Assembly: GCA_019638775.1 (NCBI GenBank)
Contig: JAHBTD010000002.1
Span: 1-64,000 of the forward strand
Length of the DNA: 64,000 nucleotides
Source: Fimbriimonadaceae bacterium
GTDB taxonomy: Bacteria > Armatimonadota > Fimbriimonadia > Fimbriimonadales > Fimbriimonadaceae
Direction of reading: 5' to 3'
The notes below the pieces were generated by a model, which did no database searches, was not told where the DNA came from, and saw nothing but the letters and a program-made list of their open reading frames with translations. Position numbers and translations under genes: made by a program. Below, piece after piece: positions 16,355-25,566 of the stretch (position 1 is the stretch's first letter; each line of letters begins with the position of its first letter).

Positions 16355-17352
16355 GCGAAAACGTCCTCCTTCCAAGATTCGACGGTGAGCTCTGGGCTTG
16401 CCAGCGCGGCTTTGTAGGCAGCCTGCACCTCAGCCAGAGCATCGGCAGAAAGGGATTCCAGCTCCTTCGCCGTGCAGACTTTGCGAGCCGTCAGCTCCTT
16501 CGCAAACCGCAGGATCGGCGACTTGGCCTCCCACTCGGCGACCTCCTTTTTGGTACGGTAGGATTCCGAGTCGGCTTGGTAGTGGCCCGATGTGCGATAG
16601 GTCATCGCTTCGATGAAGGTCGGGCCCTGGCCCTTTCGCGCCCTTTCGGCGGAGAGCCAGACGGCGTCGTAAACCGCGAGGGCATCGTTGCCGTCGATGC
16701 GCAGCGCGTGGATGCCGTAGCCCGCGACGCGGTCGGAGACCTGCGTGATCGCCGAGCTTCGGCTGAGCGGCGTCATCTCGGCGTAAAGGTTATTCTCGCA
16801 AAGGAAGATGACGGGGAGTTTCCAGAGTCCCGCCATGTTCAGGGCTTCATGGACGGCGCCCTGGTTGATCGTCCCATCCCCAAAGACCGTCATCGCCAAG
16901 CGTCCGTTGCCGTCGATCTTGGCCGACATCGCGGCCCCCACCGCCGTCGGCACGCCCCCGCCGACGATGCCGTTTGCGCCAAGCAGTCCGTGGTCCAGGT
17001 CGGTCAGGTGCATCTTTCCACCCTTGCCCCGGCCCAAGCCCGACTCCCGGCCAAGAATCTCGGCGAGCACGCGGGTGAGGTCGCAGCCCTTCGCCAGCAC
17101 ATAGCCGTGCCCTCGGTAGGTGCAGGTGAGATAGTCGTCGGGGCGCAGGGCCGCGCAGGCGGCGGCAGGCAGGGCCTCCTGCCCAGTGGCAAGGTGGAGC
17201 GAGCCACGCAGGTCGCCGCTTTGCGATGCGGCGGTGAGCTGCTCCTCAACGTGCCGCATCAGCATCATCTGCCGATAGATGGCTTTGAGCGCCGCCGAAT
17301 CGAGCTGGTCTGAAGGTCTATTTTCAACCTTGGCGATGGGTTTTGATGACAT
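16351..17352 (-). CDS. TPP-dependent 2-oxoacid/acetoin dehydrogenase E1, alpha subunit
   Basis: Alpha chain of the E1 component, 333 aa. The TPP-binding motif GDGTINQGAVHEALN ending in CENN is clear, preceded by the conserved ATGQEA and GHGYVLAKG stretches and GKGGKMH. The regulatory loop TYRTSGHYQADSESYR is of the alpha2beta2 type, close to PdhA and AcoA. It forms an operon with the beta gene downstream. The subfamily (pyruvate or acetoin) cannot be settled without partner genes. Confidence 0.92.
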   Translation of the reverse strand: MSSKPIAKVENRPSDQLDSAALKAIYRQMMLMRHVEEQLTAASQSGDLRGSLHLATGQEALPAAACAALRPDDYLTCTYRGHGYVLAKGCDLTRVLAEILGRESGLGRGKGGKMHLTDLDHGLLGANGIVGGGVPTAVGAAMSAKIDGNGRLAMTVFGDGTINQGAVHEALNMAGLWKLPVIFLCENNLYAEMTPLSRSSAITQVSDRVAGYGIHALRIDGNDALAVYDAVWLSAERARKGQGPTFIEAMTYRTSGHYQADSESYRTKKEVAEWEAKSPILRFAKELTARKVCTAKELESLSADALAEVQAAYKAALASPELTVESWKEDVFA

Positions 17353-17593
17353 TAGATTTTGAGCCTAAGAAGGGATCAGATTACCTTCCGCGAGCCTTGG
17401 AACGGTTGGGCGGGCGCTATCGTTGTCTTTGCAAAAGAGTGAATCCCAAAGGATTTGCCGAGCGTACGCATTTTTTGAACATTCGACACGTCCAATACAC
17501 AAACGCTTAGTATGAGAATATTAGTACTTGGGTGAAGGAATTCGGCGTTATCGGTCTCGTAGACTAAGGATAGAGCTTAGGCAGTTGAGAACA
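17353..17593. other. Divergent intergenic region
   Basis: The 241 bases between the E1 alpha gene and the large + strand operon must hold both promoters. On the minus side GTAATCT lies about 30 bases before the E1 alpha ATG. On the + side an AT-rich stretch (TATGAGAATATTAG, near 17510) lies about 80 bases before the operon. No clear repeat or hairpin was seen. Confidence 0.4.
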
Positions 17594-19525
17594 ATGAGGG
17601 CAAGCCGATCTATCCATACCGTGTTGGCGCTCTTCGGAGCGTTTCTTCTTGCGCCTTCGATCCTAGTGGCTCAAGACCGCACGATCATCACCAAAACCAC
17701 ACCCGTGTTCGAGGGGGCTCGCGGATCGGGCATCGTCCCATTCGCTTTAACGGTGAGGAACAACGGCGCCGATACACAGGCGCGGATTGTCGTGCCTGTT
17801 ACGGGCGGCACTATTGAGTACCCTTTCTCGCTTCCTTCAGGAAGTGAAAAGCGTGTGGTCTTCTTTTCGGAGGGTTACGGCGGATATGGATACAGCGATG
17901 CTCCAACGCTAAGGACAGATCGCTCTTCGATCAAACTCAAAATGCCCGAGGACAGCTACAGCCGGTCCGAGAACATCATTGGAATGATCAGCGATGTCTC
18001 GGGCTTGCTCGGGTTCTTAAGCACACCGACCAAAGAGGAACAGAACTCCGGATACCTTGGAATCCAACCCGCCTATGTGTCGCCCAAAGATGCACCCGAC
18101 CGGTTCGGAGCTTACGAATTCTTGACTTCTTTGGTGCTGGGAGAAGGCTGCGAGCGGTTGAGCGACGATCAGGTTGAAGCGATTCAGCGGTGGACGTTGG
18201 CAGGCGGCGCTTTGATCATCTCGACGGGCGCCAATACAGCGTTGCTGCACGACCCGCGATGGCAATCCATTCTCCCGCTCTTGAATCCTCGTCCTATCAC
18301 GATTCCGAGGATGGACGCTATCAAGAGCTACGCGGGCGGGCAGGCTCCGTCGGGAGCTATCACGATTGTTACGGGGGATGTTGCACCGGACACCGTCTCC
18401 ATCAAGCAGGGGGATAAGCCGGTCATCCTGACAAGAAGATTTGGACTCGGTGCGGTGACTCTATTTGCATTCGACGCCTTTGCGGGTCCGATGGAGACGT
18501 TCGAGGGCAGGCGACGGTTGTTTACGCGCTACTCACGCATTAGTGAGGAATCGGTTATCCAGCAGATTATTAGCCGCAATGCTTACTTGGCAGGCTCGAA
18601 TCCTTATGAAAGGTTTTCCGTTTATAGTGGGCCAGCGGGTCCTTCAAGCGGCTCCAGCTTTCCTACCGTCTCGAACGAAAATCCCTTTAAAGTAGAGACT
18701 CCCCCGGCTGAACGGATCATTTGGATTCTTGTCGCGTATTTTGCCGTGGTTGTGCCCCTCAACTTTACCGCCCTCCGGCTTATGAAGCGGGGAGAGTGGG
18801 CTTGGCTCTCTGCGCCATTGATCAGCATTGGCTTTGCCATCGTGTTCTTTCAGTTCGCTTCTGGACTCTACAGTTCAGAGATGGCGACCAATACTGGAGG
18901 AACGCTGATTGTCGATTCCAAGAGTCCGCATTCTGTTTTTATCGGATCGTCTCAGATGTTCTTCCCGCGCGGGGGCGGTTACGACCTCGGTTTGAAAAAT
19001 GTGGAGTATGTTCGCAGCGATCTTGAGGATTATGGCTATTACTACTATGGCGGCGATGGTCTGGCGCAGTCGATTGAGGCGATGAGGCCGGTTGACGTTG
19101 GAGAGGTGATCTCCAAGAATATGCGCTGCAACAACCTCGCGTTTTATCAAGTCTCCTATGCCCAAAACTTCGAACAGCGGTGCATTCTGCGCATCAAGCC
19201 CGTGGCAGGGGAAAAGTTCACGGCAAAGGGCGGCCAGGTTCAACTTACAAACGATTCGCCGTATGAACTTGCCGATGTTACTGTGAGCTACAGTCAGTGG
19301 TCTTCACGAATCCCTCTGGGAACGATCGGGCCCGGAGAGACGGCTACGGTTGTCTTGACAACCTCCGAATACGAGATTCCGACCACGCTCTCGCGGGATG
19401 CTTGGGTTGTACAGGGCGCAGTCTCAAAAGGGCTCCGCCCTGGCCCACAGGTCGGGAAAGAGTCGAACGCCAGAGGTATCCGGCTCTTTGCGATCCCTAT
19501 TGTTGAGGGGGTGAAGGTTCCTTGA
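17594..19525 (+). CDS. Signal-peptide membrane protein with amidotransferase-like domain, ABC-operon leader
   Basis: I do not recognise a named family. From Met of MRASRS it has 643 aa: a signal peptide (to about 30, LLAPSILVAQ), an Ig-like beta region (about 35-130), a domain with flexible GYLGIQPAY and GGALIISTGANTALL strands like class I amidotransferase-like folds seen in bacterial membrane proteins, then transmembrane helices at about 380-402 and 415-435 (RIIWILVAYFAVVVPLNFTALRLMKRGEWAW), and a second extracytoplasmic beta domain. It overlaps the next gene and begins the eight-gene operon, so it probably works with the ABC-2 exporter in the envelope. Confidence 0.7.
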   Translation: MRASRSIHTVLALFGAFLLAPSILVAQDRTIITKTTPVFEGARGSGIVPFALTVRNNGADTQARIVVPVTGGTIEYPFSLPSGSEKRVVFFSEGYGGYGYSDAPTLRTDRSSIKLKMPEDSYSRSENIIGMISDVSGLLGFLSTPTKEEQNSGYLGIQPAYVSPKDAPDRFGAYEFLTSLVLGEGCERLSDDQVEAIQRWTLAGGALIISTGANTALLHDPRWQSILPLLNPRPITIPRMDAIKSYAGGQAPSGAITIVTGDVAPDTVSIKQGDKPVILTRRFGLGAVTLFAFDAFAGPMETFEGRRRLFTRYSRISEESVIQQIISRNAYLAGSNPYERFSVYSGPAGPSSGSSFPTVSNENPFKVETPPAERIIWILVAYFAVVVPLNFTALRLMKRGEWAWLSAPLISIGFAIVFFQFASGLYSSEMATNTGGTLIVDSKSPHSVFIGSSQMFFPRGGGYDLGLKNVEYVRSDLEDYGYYYYGGDGLAQSIEAMRPVDVGEVISKNMRCNNLAFYQVSYAQNFEQRCILRIKPVAGEKFTAKGGQVQLTNDSPYELADVTVSYSQWSSRIPLGTIGPGETATVVLTTSEYEIPTTLSRDAWVVQGAVSKGLRPGPQVGKESNARGIRLFAIPIVEGVKVP

Positions 19526-20442
19526 AGTGGTGGCGTGAGCTTGTTGTTGAAAACCCGATGACGGTCGAGACGAAGCGTTTTCGGAATCGATTCTTTACGC
19601 CCGGCCGGATGAGTACGTTCAACACCCTCGTTCTCATCATCGGTGCGATAGGATTCTTTATTCTCACCCTCATTAGCTTGACGATTCCGGGTTTTGGCGC
19701 GGAGATGATCGTCTATTCAGAGTTGTTCATTTTGAGCTTGCTCATCCCCGCCATGACCCACGGCGCAGTCGCCGCAGAGCGAGAAAAGGGGACTTGGGAT
19801 GTTTTGATGACCGCCCCCGTCAGCAGAGCCCAGGTGATCATGGGCAAATTTATTGGGGCGGCCTATGGCATTCTCCTCGTTTGGATTCTGCTCTGGATAC
19901 CGACTTTGCTTGCCTATGTGACCAGCGTTTACGGGTCAAATAGTTACACTTCGTACATGCCAGAAGCGATCAGCTTTTGGGCTTTGGCGCTCGGAAAGCT
20001 GGATGTTCTTCTTTATGGGCTTGCGCTGGCGGCTTTCTGTATTCTCATCTCGGCGCGAAGCAGGCGAGCTTTTGGCGCGTTCTTTATCGCCTTTGGGATC
20101 ATCTTTTTTGTTCTCGTCGTGTTCCCTAGCATGATAAGCAGCGTTTCAATGAGCAGCATGCGAGGCGTGTTCCTCGGGATCGGGATGGCATGGCACCCGT
20201 TTTTTGCGTTGATGCACGTGTTCTCTGTGGGTCGCAATATCAATTACTACAACTACGATCCTTACGACGATTACTCTGGCGCGTCTGGGGAGGACCTCAC
20301 CCAGACCTTCATGCTGGTCGCTCCCGCTTTCTTCTCTATCTTCTTTACCATTGTCTTCCTTATCTGGGCTTCCCACACTATTCGTTTCCTAGATTTTGAA
20401 ACCCGATTCCTCCCAAGGTCTAAAGATGCTCCAAGTCAATAA
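19522..20442 (+). CDS. ABC-2 type permease (GldF-like)
   Basis: Membrane subunit of an ABC exporter, 306 aa. It shows six hydrophobic segments and the family hallmark between TM2 and TM3: AAEREKGTWDVLMTAPVSRAQVIMGKF (the E-rich coupling helix of ABC-2/GldF permeases). The start is a TTG whose first bases overlap the previous stop (TTGA), with GAAGG upstream; an ATG at 19558 is the alternative. The pairing with an ATPase and a second permease makes a complete exporter. In Bacteroidetes GldF goes with GldG in gliding, but here the context does not show motility. Confidence 0.83.
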   Translation: MKWWRELVVENPMTVETKRFRNRFFTPGRMSTFNTLVLIIGAIGFFILTLISLTIPGFGAEMIVYSELFILSLLIPAMTHGAVAAEREKGTWDVLMTAPVSRAQVIMGKFIGAAYGILLVWILLWIPTLLAYVTSVYGSNSYTSYMPEAISFWALALGKLDVLLYGLALAAFCILISARSRRAFGAFFIAFGIIFFVLVVFPSMISSVSMSSMRGVFLGIGMAWHPFFALMHVFSVGRNINYYNYDPYDDYSGASGEDLTQTFMLVAPAFFSIFFTIVFLIWASHTIRFLDFETRFLPRSKDAPSQ

Positions 20443-21352
20443 TTTGCACAAAACGTACGGCAAACTGACAGCCGTAAATAATCTCAGCTTCAGTCTGAAG
20501 CCGGGAGATATCTTCGGGTTTATTGGGTCGAACGGAGCGGGGAAGACGACCACGATTCGGATGATTTCGACGTTGCTTGAGCCAAGTTCGGGGACGGCTT
20601 CGATCAATGGATACGACATCAGCAAAGATGTGATGGACGTTCGTCGGCAGATCGGTTATATGCCCGACTTCTTTGGACTTTACGACGACGTCAAGGTGTG
20701 GGAGTATCTCGATTTCTTTGCGACGATCTATCGCGTGCCCGCCAATCGCCGTCAAACCATCATTCGCGATGTTTTGGAGTTGACCGACCTCACGGTTAAG
20801 TACGACGCAATGGTTCAAACCCTGTCTCGTGGTATGCAGCAGCGGCTTTGCTTGGCGAGGTGTTTGGTTCACGATCCGGCCCTGCTGCTGCTGGATGAAC
20901 CCGCATCGGGTCTGGACCCTCGGGCTCGCGCTGAATTGAGAGAGCTGATTTTGGAACTCGGGCGGATGGGGAAGATCGTGGTTGTGTCTTCGCATATCCT
21001 CCCTGAGCTTGCTGACTTTTGCAACTCTGTGGGCATCATTGAGCGCGGCAACATGGTCGCCTTCGGGCCGGTTGCCGATATCGTGCGGCAAATTCAGCCT
21101 GTACGCGTGATCGAAGTTCGTGTGCTATCAGAGCAGAGCACAGCCGTCGATTTTATTGGCGCAAATGCTTCAGTGAAGGATGTGATCGTCACTGATCGGG
21201 CGATCCGGGTGGAGTTTGAGGGCGACCTTGAAGCCCAGGCTCAACTGCTCGAAGAGATGATTAAGCGTGGACACAAGGTCGTCGATTTTCGAGAAACCCA
21301 AGCAAATCTTGAGGATGTGTTCTTGAAACTCACAACGGGGGCGGTGCAGTAG
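20426..21352 (+). CDS. ABC transporter ATP-binding protein
   Basis: ATPase of the exporter, 308 aa from ATG at 20426, inside the end of the permease gene. Walker A is GSNGAGKTT, the signature is LSRGMQQRL, Walker B is LLLLDEPASGLD with its catalytic Glu, and the switch His is in SSHILPELADFC. The C-terminal extension (about 225-308) is the DUF4162-like tail seen in drug and lantibiotic-type ABC-2 ATPases. All motifs are intact. Confidence 0.93.
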   Translation: MLQVNNLHKTYGKLTAVNNLSFSLKPGDIFGFIGSNGAGKTTTIRMISTLLEPSSGTASINGYDISKDVMDVRRQIGYMPDFFGLYDDVKVWEYLDFFATIYRVPANRRQTIIRDVLELTDLTVKYDAMVQTLSRGMQQRLCLARCLVHDPALLLLDEPASGLDPRARAELRELILELGRMGKIVVVSSHILPELADFCNSVGIIERGNMVAFGPVADIVRQIQPVRVIEVRVLSEQSTAVDFIGANASVKDVIVTDRAIRVEFEGDLEAQAQLLEEMIKRGHKVVDFRETQANLEDVFLKLTTGAVQ

Positions 21353-21353
21353 G

Positions 21354-22928
21354 ATGGCGTTCAATCCGGTCGCTTCGATTCAGAACTGGGCACGAGCCTA
21401 TGTTGGGAATGCGACATCGGTGCGTGACTACCGTTCGCAGCTTCGCGGCAATCGGGCGATATGGCTGTGGTCGAGCTATCTGATTATCCTGATTATTATT
21501 ACTTCGACCGTTTATTCGACCAACGTTTCGGGCAGCAGCTCTATTGTCGAAATCCAGGCGGAGCTTCGCACGTTTTATCAGGTGCTAATGGGGCTGTTGG
21601 GTGGACTGGTTTGCCTCATCGCCCCGGCTATGACGGCGACTTCGGTAGTCGCCGAGCGTCAGCGCAAGTCTCTTGATCTCGTGTTTTCTGCGCCAGTCGA
21701 AACAAGCTACTACTTGATGGGCAAGATGCTCAGCTGTTTTCGTTACACGTGGATTCTGCTCATTCTCTCGCTCCCGGTCGTGTCGGTGGCGATCGTTATG
21801 GGCGGCGCTTCTTGGGGCGACGTTCTTGCCTCGTTCGCGATGCTCTCGATGATCGGTTTGGTTTTCTCGGCGATTGGGCTGTTGATCTCGACGCTGAGCA
21901 CCAACATGGTCTCCGCGATCATCTACTCCTATGTTGCGGTTGCTGCGTACAACGGGCTGACGGGGATATTTTATAGCGCGACAGCGTTTACGCCGTTCCG
22001 CAGTACGACACAAGAGGCCTCTTTCACTGGTGGCATGAACCCGTTTACGGTGGGTGTAGCCGCACCAACGCATACAGTTTTGTTTGGAAGCGAAGTTCCG
22101 AACTGGATCATCGCCTCAGTTTTGTGCCTGCTGATCACGAAGACCCTTGTGATGGCGGCGGCCTCGATCATGAGCCATTTCAAGTCTCGCGACACGGTCA
22201 TCTTCCGTTCGTGGTCGCTTGGATTTACAGCTCTGTTCTTCGCAATTGTCATCGGTGCGGTTGATATGAGTGTTATAGGCGGCTCTCCTACCACCGTATA
22301 CATTCCCGGAATCATCATTGGCTACATCTACGCGATCTCTTCCTTCTTTCAAATGCCGCATCTCATGTCTTATGGAAGCGATGCGGACAGGCGATACTGG
22401 TTCGATGGCGACTTTAAGATCAAGGCAGCGTTTTTAGGTACTCCTGCGGGAGCGTTGCCCTTTATGCTGATGCAGTGGCTCGCGATGATTGCGGGCACCA
22501 TAGCCGGCCTTTACTTCTTTCAGTCAACTTTGCCGAGCCCGTTCTTCTGGTTGGTTGCTTTCTGGTGCTTGGGCTTCAACTATCTTTGGTGGTGCGTCGG
22601 TCGCTGGACCTCCGAACTCGCGAATAACCTGCGTTCGGCGCGAATAGGCGTCTTCATGTCCATTTTAGTTGTAGTCGTCCTGCCGATTCCCATGCTTTCT
22701 ATTCTGCAGATGAACTCATACAGAGGCGACTATGCGCTTTGGGTACTGTACGTTATGTATCCGATTATGACGACCACAGAGATGGCCTATGCGGGAGGTT
22801 ATGCGGTTGTCATGGGCGCCATAGGAACTGTTTTGTACTCAATTGCTGTTTCTCGCCGTAAGCTAAAGAGAACGAATGTAATACAGACTCCACCATCGAC
22901 GCCTCCGTCGATTGGATTCGAGGTGTAA
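21354..22928 (+). CDS. Large ABC-2 type membrane subunit
   Basis: Protein of 524 aa with about eleven or twelve hydrophobic segments. The N-terminal half has the ABC-2 hallmark VVAERQRKSLDLVFSAPVETSYYLMGKML (about residues 100-128), like the permease at 19522 but twice as long. The C-terminal half (about 270-500) is a further bundle of helices of unknown type. It starts one base after the ATPase stop. It probably pairs with the 306-aa permease as a heterodimeric pore. Confidence 0.83.
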   Translation: MAFNPVASIQNWARAYVGNATSVRDYRSQLRGNRAIWLWSSYLIILIIITSTVYSTNVSGSSSIVEIQAELRTFYQVLMGLLGGLVCLIAPAMTATSVVAERQRKSLDLVFSAPVETSYYLMGKMLSCFRYTWILLILSLPVVSVAIVMGGASWGDVLASFAMLSMIGLVFSAIGLLISTLSTNMVSAIIYSYVAVAAYNGLTGIFYSATAFTPFRSTTQEASFTGGMNPFTVGVAAPTHTVLFGSEVPNWIIASVLCLLITKTLVMAAASIMSHFKSRDTVIFRSWSLGFTALFFAIVIGAVDMSVIGGSPTTVYIPGIIIGYIYAISSFFQMPHLMSYGSDADRRYWFDGDFKIKAAFLGTPAGALPFMLMQWLAMIAGTIAGLYFFQSTLPSPFFWLVAFWCLGFNYLWWCVGRWTSELANNLRSARIGVFMSILVVVVLPIPMLSILQMNSYRGDYALWVLYVMYPIMTTTEMAYAGGYAVVMGAIGTVLYSIAVSRRKLKRTNVIQTPPSTPPSIGFEV

Positions 22929-22932
22929 GAAG

Positions 22933-24555
22933 ATGACCGAGCTGAAGAAAAAACTGGTGCCCTTCGAGAAGCGCGTGCGTATCGTTCGCGCATGGAAGGG
23001 CTTGGCGATCGGAGCCTGCGCGGGCGCAGGGCTTTCCCTTGTGTGGGCGATCCTTGACTTTTTCCGGGTGTGGTACACGGAATGGCTTTGGCTTGGGATT
23101 GTGGCGGGAGTGTGTGCGATTGTCGGCGCGGTCGTCGGCTTGCTGATGAAGGTCCCCGCCGAGGGACTTGCCGACAGCATCGACCGTCGGGCTGAGCTTC
23201 GGGAGCGGCTTTCGACAGCCCTTGAAGACGACAAAGGCACGTTTCACGATGCGCAGGAGAGCGATGCCATGCAGCGCGTCTCCGGCCTCAAGCCTACGCA
23301 GGTCTATCCGATCCGGGTAGGGCGTCAGCACGGCCTCTTCTTGGCGATAGCGGCTGTCGCGTCCACGATCTTCCTGCTCGGCAACACCCCCCTCTTCCTG
23401 AGCGACAAGGACAAGGCGGCGATGAAGGAGCTGAAAGAGGCTTCGGCGGCAGTCGAGCGCGTGATGAAGCCGATCCTGGACGACAAGGAGAAGGGAGAAA
23501 CGCCTGAGAAGGACCTTGCGCGGAAGATTCAGCAGTTCGCCCGGGAGATGGAGCGCGCCCGAATGAACAAGGAGGAGGCCCTTGAACGCGCCAACGAACT
23601 CGCCAAGGAGGCTGAAAAACTCATTAAGGAGCGAGCGGAGGGCATGGAGAAGAACATTCTCAACGCCGAAAGCGCCTGGCAGAAGTTTGAGCAGGAAAAG
23701 CTGAAAGAGGCCGGGTTCGAGAACGTGAACCCCGAAGATTTGGAAAAGACCGACGCCCAGCTGGACGCTGAGATGATGCAGCTTCAGCAGCAGATCAGCC
23801 AGATGGAGCAGAAGCTGAAAGACCCCAGCCTGAGCAAGGCCGAGCGCGAAGCCTTGGAGAAGCAGCTGAACGAGGCCAAGAACGAGATGGAAGGCCTCAA
23901 GATGTCGAAGAAGGCCAAGGAGTTCCTGAAGAAGCTTTCCGAGATGAAGGAGTTCAAAGAGCTTCAGGAGATGCTCAAGAAGATGAAGCAGGCCGCGGGC
24001 GAGTGCAAGGGCGGCAAGTGCAGTCTCACCAAAGAGCAGATGGAAGAGATGATGAAAGCCCTTGAGGAGCTTGCCGACAAGCTCAAGGGCGAGAAGGAGA
24101 TGCGCGAATTCCTTGAGGCCCTCAAGAAAGCGATGGAGGAGGGCGAGGGCGCATGCGAGGGCGAAGAGATGGGCATGTGCCTGATGGGAATGCTCGGTCT
24201 GGGCAACGGCCCCAGCGGGCCTGGGCAGGACAACTGGTTTAGGGACACGGGCCAGCTTCCGATGTCCGAAGAAGCCACCACTATCGAAGGCAAGTCGAAC
24301 GCCATCAAGGCGAGCGGCCTCAAGCGCGAAGCCGAAGACCCCGGGATGTACATCGAGGTCAAGGGTCCGGCGCAACTCAACGGTCCGTCCAGCGTCCCGC
24401 TCGGTCAGGCCCTGCCCAAGTACAAGAAGCAGGCCGAAAAGGCGCTCGACAAGCAGGCCATCCCCAAGCAGTATCAAGGTCGCGTGCGCGACTATTTCGA
24501 CTCGCTGAGCGGCGGATCGACGCAGAAGAAGACAGAACCCAAGAAGGACAAATAG
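22933..24555 (+). CDS. Membrane-anchored long coiled-coil protein
   Basis: Protein of 540 aa from Met of MTELKKKL. Three hydrophobic segments near the N-terminus (about 22-45, 54-75 and 130-150) are followed by a very long, Glu/Lys/Gln-rich coiled coil (about 160-420), and then a Gly/Met/Cys-containing stretch (CEGEEMGMCLMGMLGLGNGPSGPG). The segment after TM2, SIDRRAELRERLSTALE, resembles the DUF4175 type of membrane coiled-coil protein, but I am not sure of the family. It lies four bases after the exporter gene and one base before MoxR, and could be a structural scaffold linking the two sets. Base use (many GAG/AAG codons) follows its composition. Confidence 0.7.
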   Translation: MTELKKKLVPFEKRVRIVRAWKGLAIGACAGAGLSLVWAILDFFRVWYTEWLWLGIVAGVCAIVGAVVGLLMKVPAEGLADSIDRRAELRERLSTALEDDKGTFHDAQESDAMQRVSGLKPTQVYPIRVGRQHGLFLAIAAVASTIFLLGNTPLFLSDKDKAAMKELKEASAAVERVMKPILDDKEKGETPEKDLARKIQQFAREMERARMNKEEALERANELAKEAEKLIKERAEGMEKNILNAESAWQKFEQEKLKEAGFENVNPEDLEKTDAQLDAEMMQLQQQISQMEQKLKDPSLSKAEREALEKQLNEAKNEMEGLKMSKKAKEFLKKLSEMKEFKELQEMLKKMKQAAGECKGGKCSLTKEQMEEMMKALEELADKLKGEKEMREFLEALKKAMEEGEGACEGEEMGMCLMGMLGLGNGPSGPGQDNWFRDTGQLPMSEEATTIEGKSNAIKASGLKREAEDPGMYIEVKGPAQLNGPSSVPLGQALPKYKKQAEKALDKQAIPKQYQGRVRDYFDSLSGGSTQKKTEPKKDK

Positions 24556-25560
24556 ATGCAGGGTCAAGAAGCTGCGGCATGGTTCCGCGAGACGTTCGTC
24601 AAGGTTGAGAGCGAGGTTCGCAAGGCGATCGTCGGTCAGGATGAGGTCGTCACCGGCGTGCTCGCCGGAATGGCGGCGAACGGGCACGTCCTCCTCGAAG
24701 GCATGCCGGGACTTGGCAAGACGATGCTGGTGCGTTCGCTCTCCAGCGCGCTGAACCTCAGTTTCAGCCGCATCCAGTTCACCCCCGACCTCATGCCCGC
24801 CGACGTTGTCGGCACGAACGTGCTCACCCAGAGTGACGGCGGCGCGCGAGCGTTCGAGTTTCGGCGCGGACCGATCTTTGCCCAGCTGATCCTTGCCGAC
24901 GAGATCAACCGCGCCACGCCGAAAACGCAGTCGGCGATGCTGGAGGCGATGCAGGAGCGGTCGGTGACGGTGAGTGGGAAGCGGTACGAGCTGGACGAGC
25001 CGTTCCTCGTGATGGCGACGCAGAACCCGATCGAGCAGGAGGGAACCTATCCACTCCCCGAAGCCCAAGTGGACCGCTTCTTTATGAAGCTCCTCGTGCC
25101 TTATCCCACCAAGGCCGAGCTCGCCGAAATCGTGAACCGCACCACCGGCACAAAGGAGCAGGAGCTTTCAGCCGTCGCCAGCGGGGAAGACATACTCAAG
25201 ATGCGGCAGATCGTGCGTGAGATCCCCGTTGCCCAGAATGTGATGGACTTCGCGCTCAGCATGATCGTGGCGACCCACAGCGGCGCGCCGGAAGCCTCGC
25301 CGCTGGTCAATCGCTACGTCCGGTTCGGCTCAAGCCCGCGCGGCGCACAGGCTTTGATCTCTGCCTCCAAGGTTTATGCCCTGCTCGACGGTCGGTTCAA
25401 CGTCTCCAAGGACGACCTCAAGAAAGCGGCAAAGCCCACGCTGAGACACCGCCTTCTTCTGAACTTCGAGGCCGAAGCCGACGCGATCACCGCCGACCGC
25501 ATTCTCGAAGACGTCGTGTCGCACATCGAGGCGAAGGACCGCGACCCGATCAAGGTGTAA
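24556..25560 (+). CDS. MoxR-family AAA+ ATPase
   Basis: AAA+ chaperone-like ATPase of 334 aa. Walker A is GMPGLGKT (residues 49-56), Walker B is ILADEINRATPKTQSAMLEAMQE, sensor 1 is MATQNPIEQEGTYPLPEAQVDRF, and the C-terminal lid is DLKKAAKPTLRHRL. These match the MoxR proper branch, usually next to DUF58 and VWA genes, as here. The family helps mature or load metal cofactors or assemble surface complexes; the client here is unknown, but the next three genes are the usual partners. Confidence 0.95.
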   Translation: MQGQEAAAWFRETFVKVESEVRKAIVGQDEVVTGVLAGMAANGHVLLEGMPGLGKTMLVRSLSSALNLSFSRIQFTPDLMPADVVGTNVLTQSDGGARAFEFRRGPIFAQLILADEINRATPKTQSAMLEAMQERSVTVSGKRYELDEPFLVMATQNPIEQEGTYPLPEAQVDRFFMKLLVPYPTKAELAEIVNRTTGTKEQELSAVASGEDILKMRQIVREIPVAQNVMDFALSMIVATHSGAPEASPLVNRYVRFGSSPRGAQALISASKVYALLDGRFNVSKDDLKKAAKPTLRHRLLLNFEAEADAITADRILEDVVSHIEAKDRDPIKV

Positions 25561-25566
25561 CGAACG

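Noticed and set aside
22810-25068. Very long open frame (752 codons) opposite the coiled-coil and MoxR genes
   Set aside because: Leu/His/Arg-rich product from the reverse of GAG/AAG-rich coiled-coil codons. The + strand genes have clear domains.
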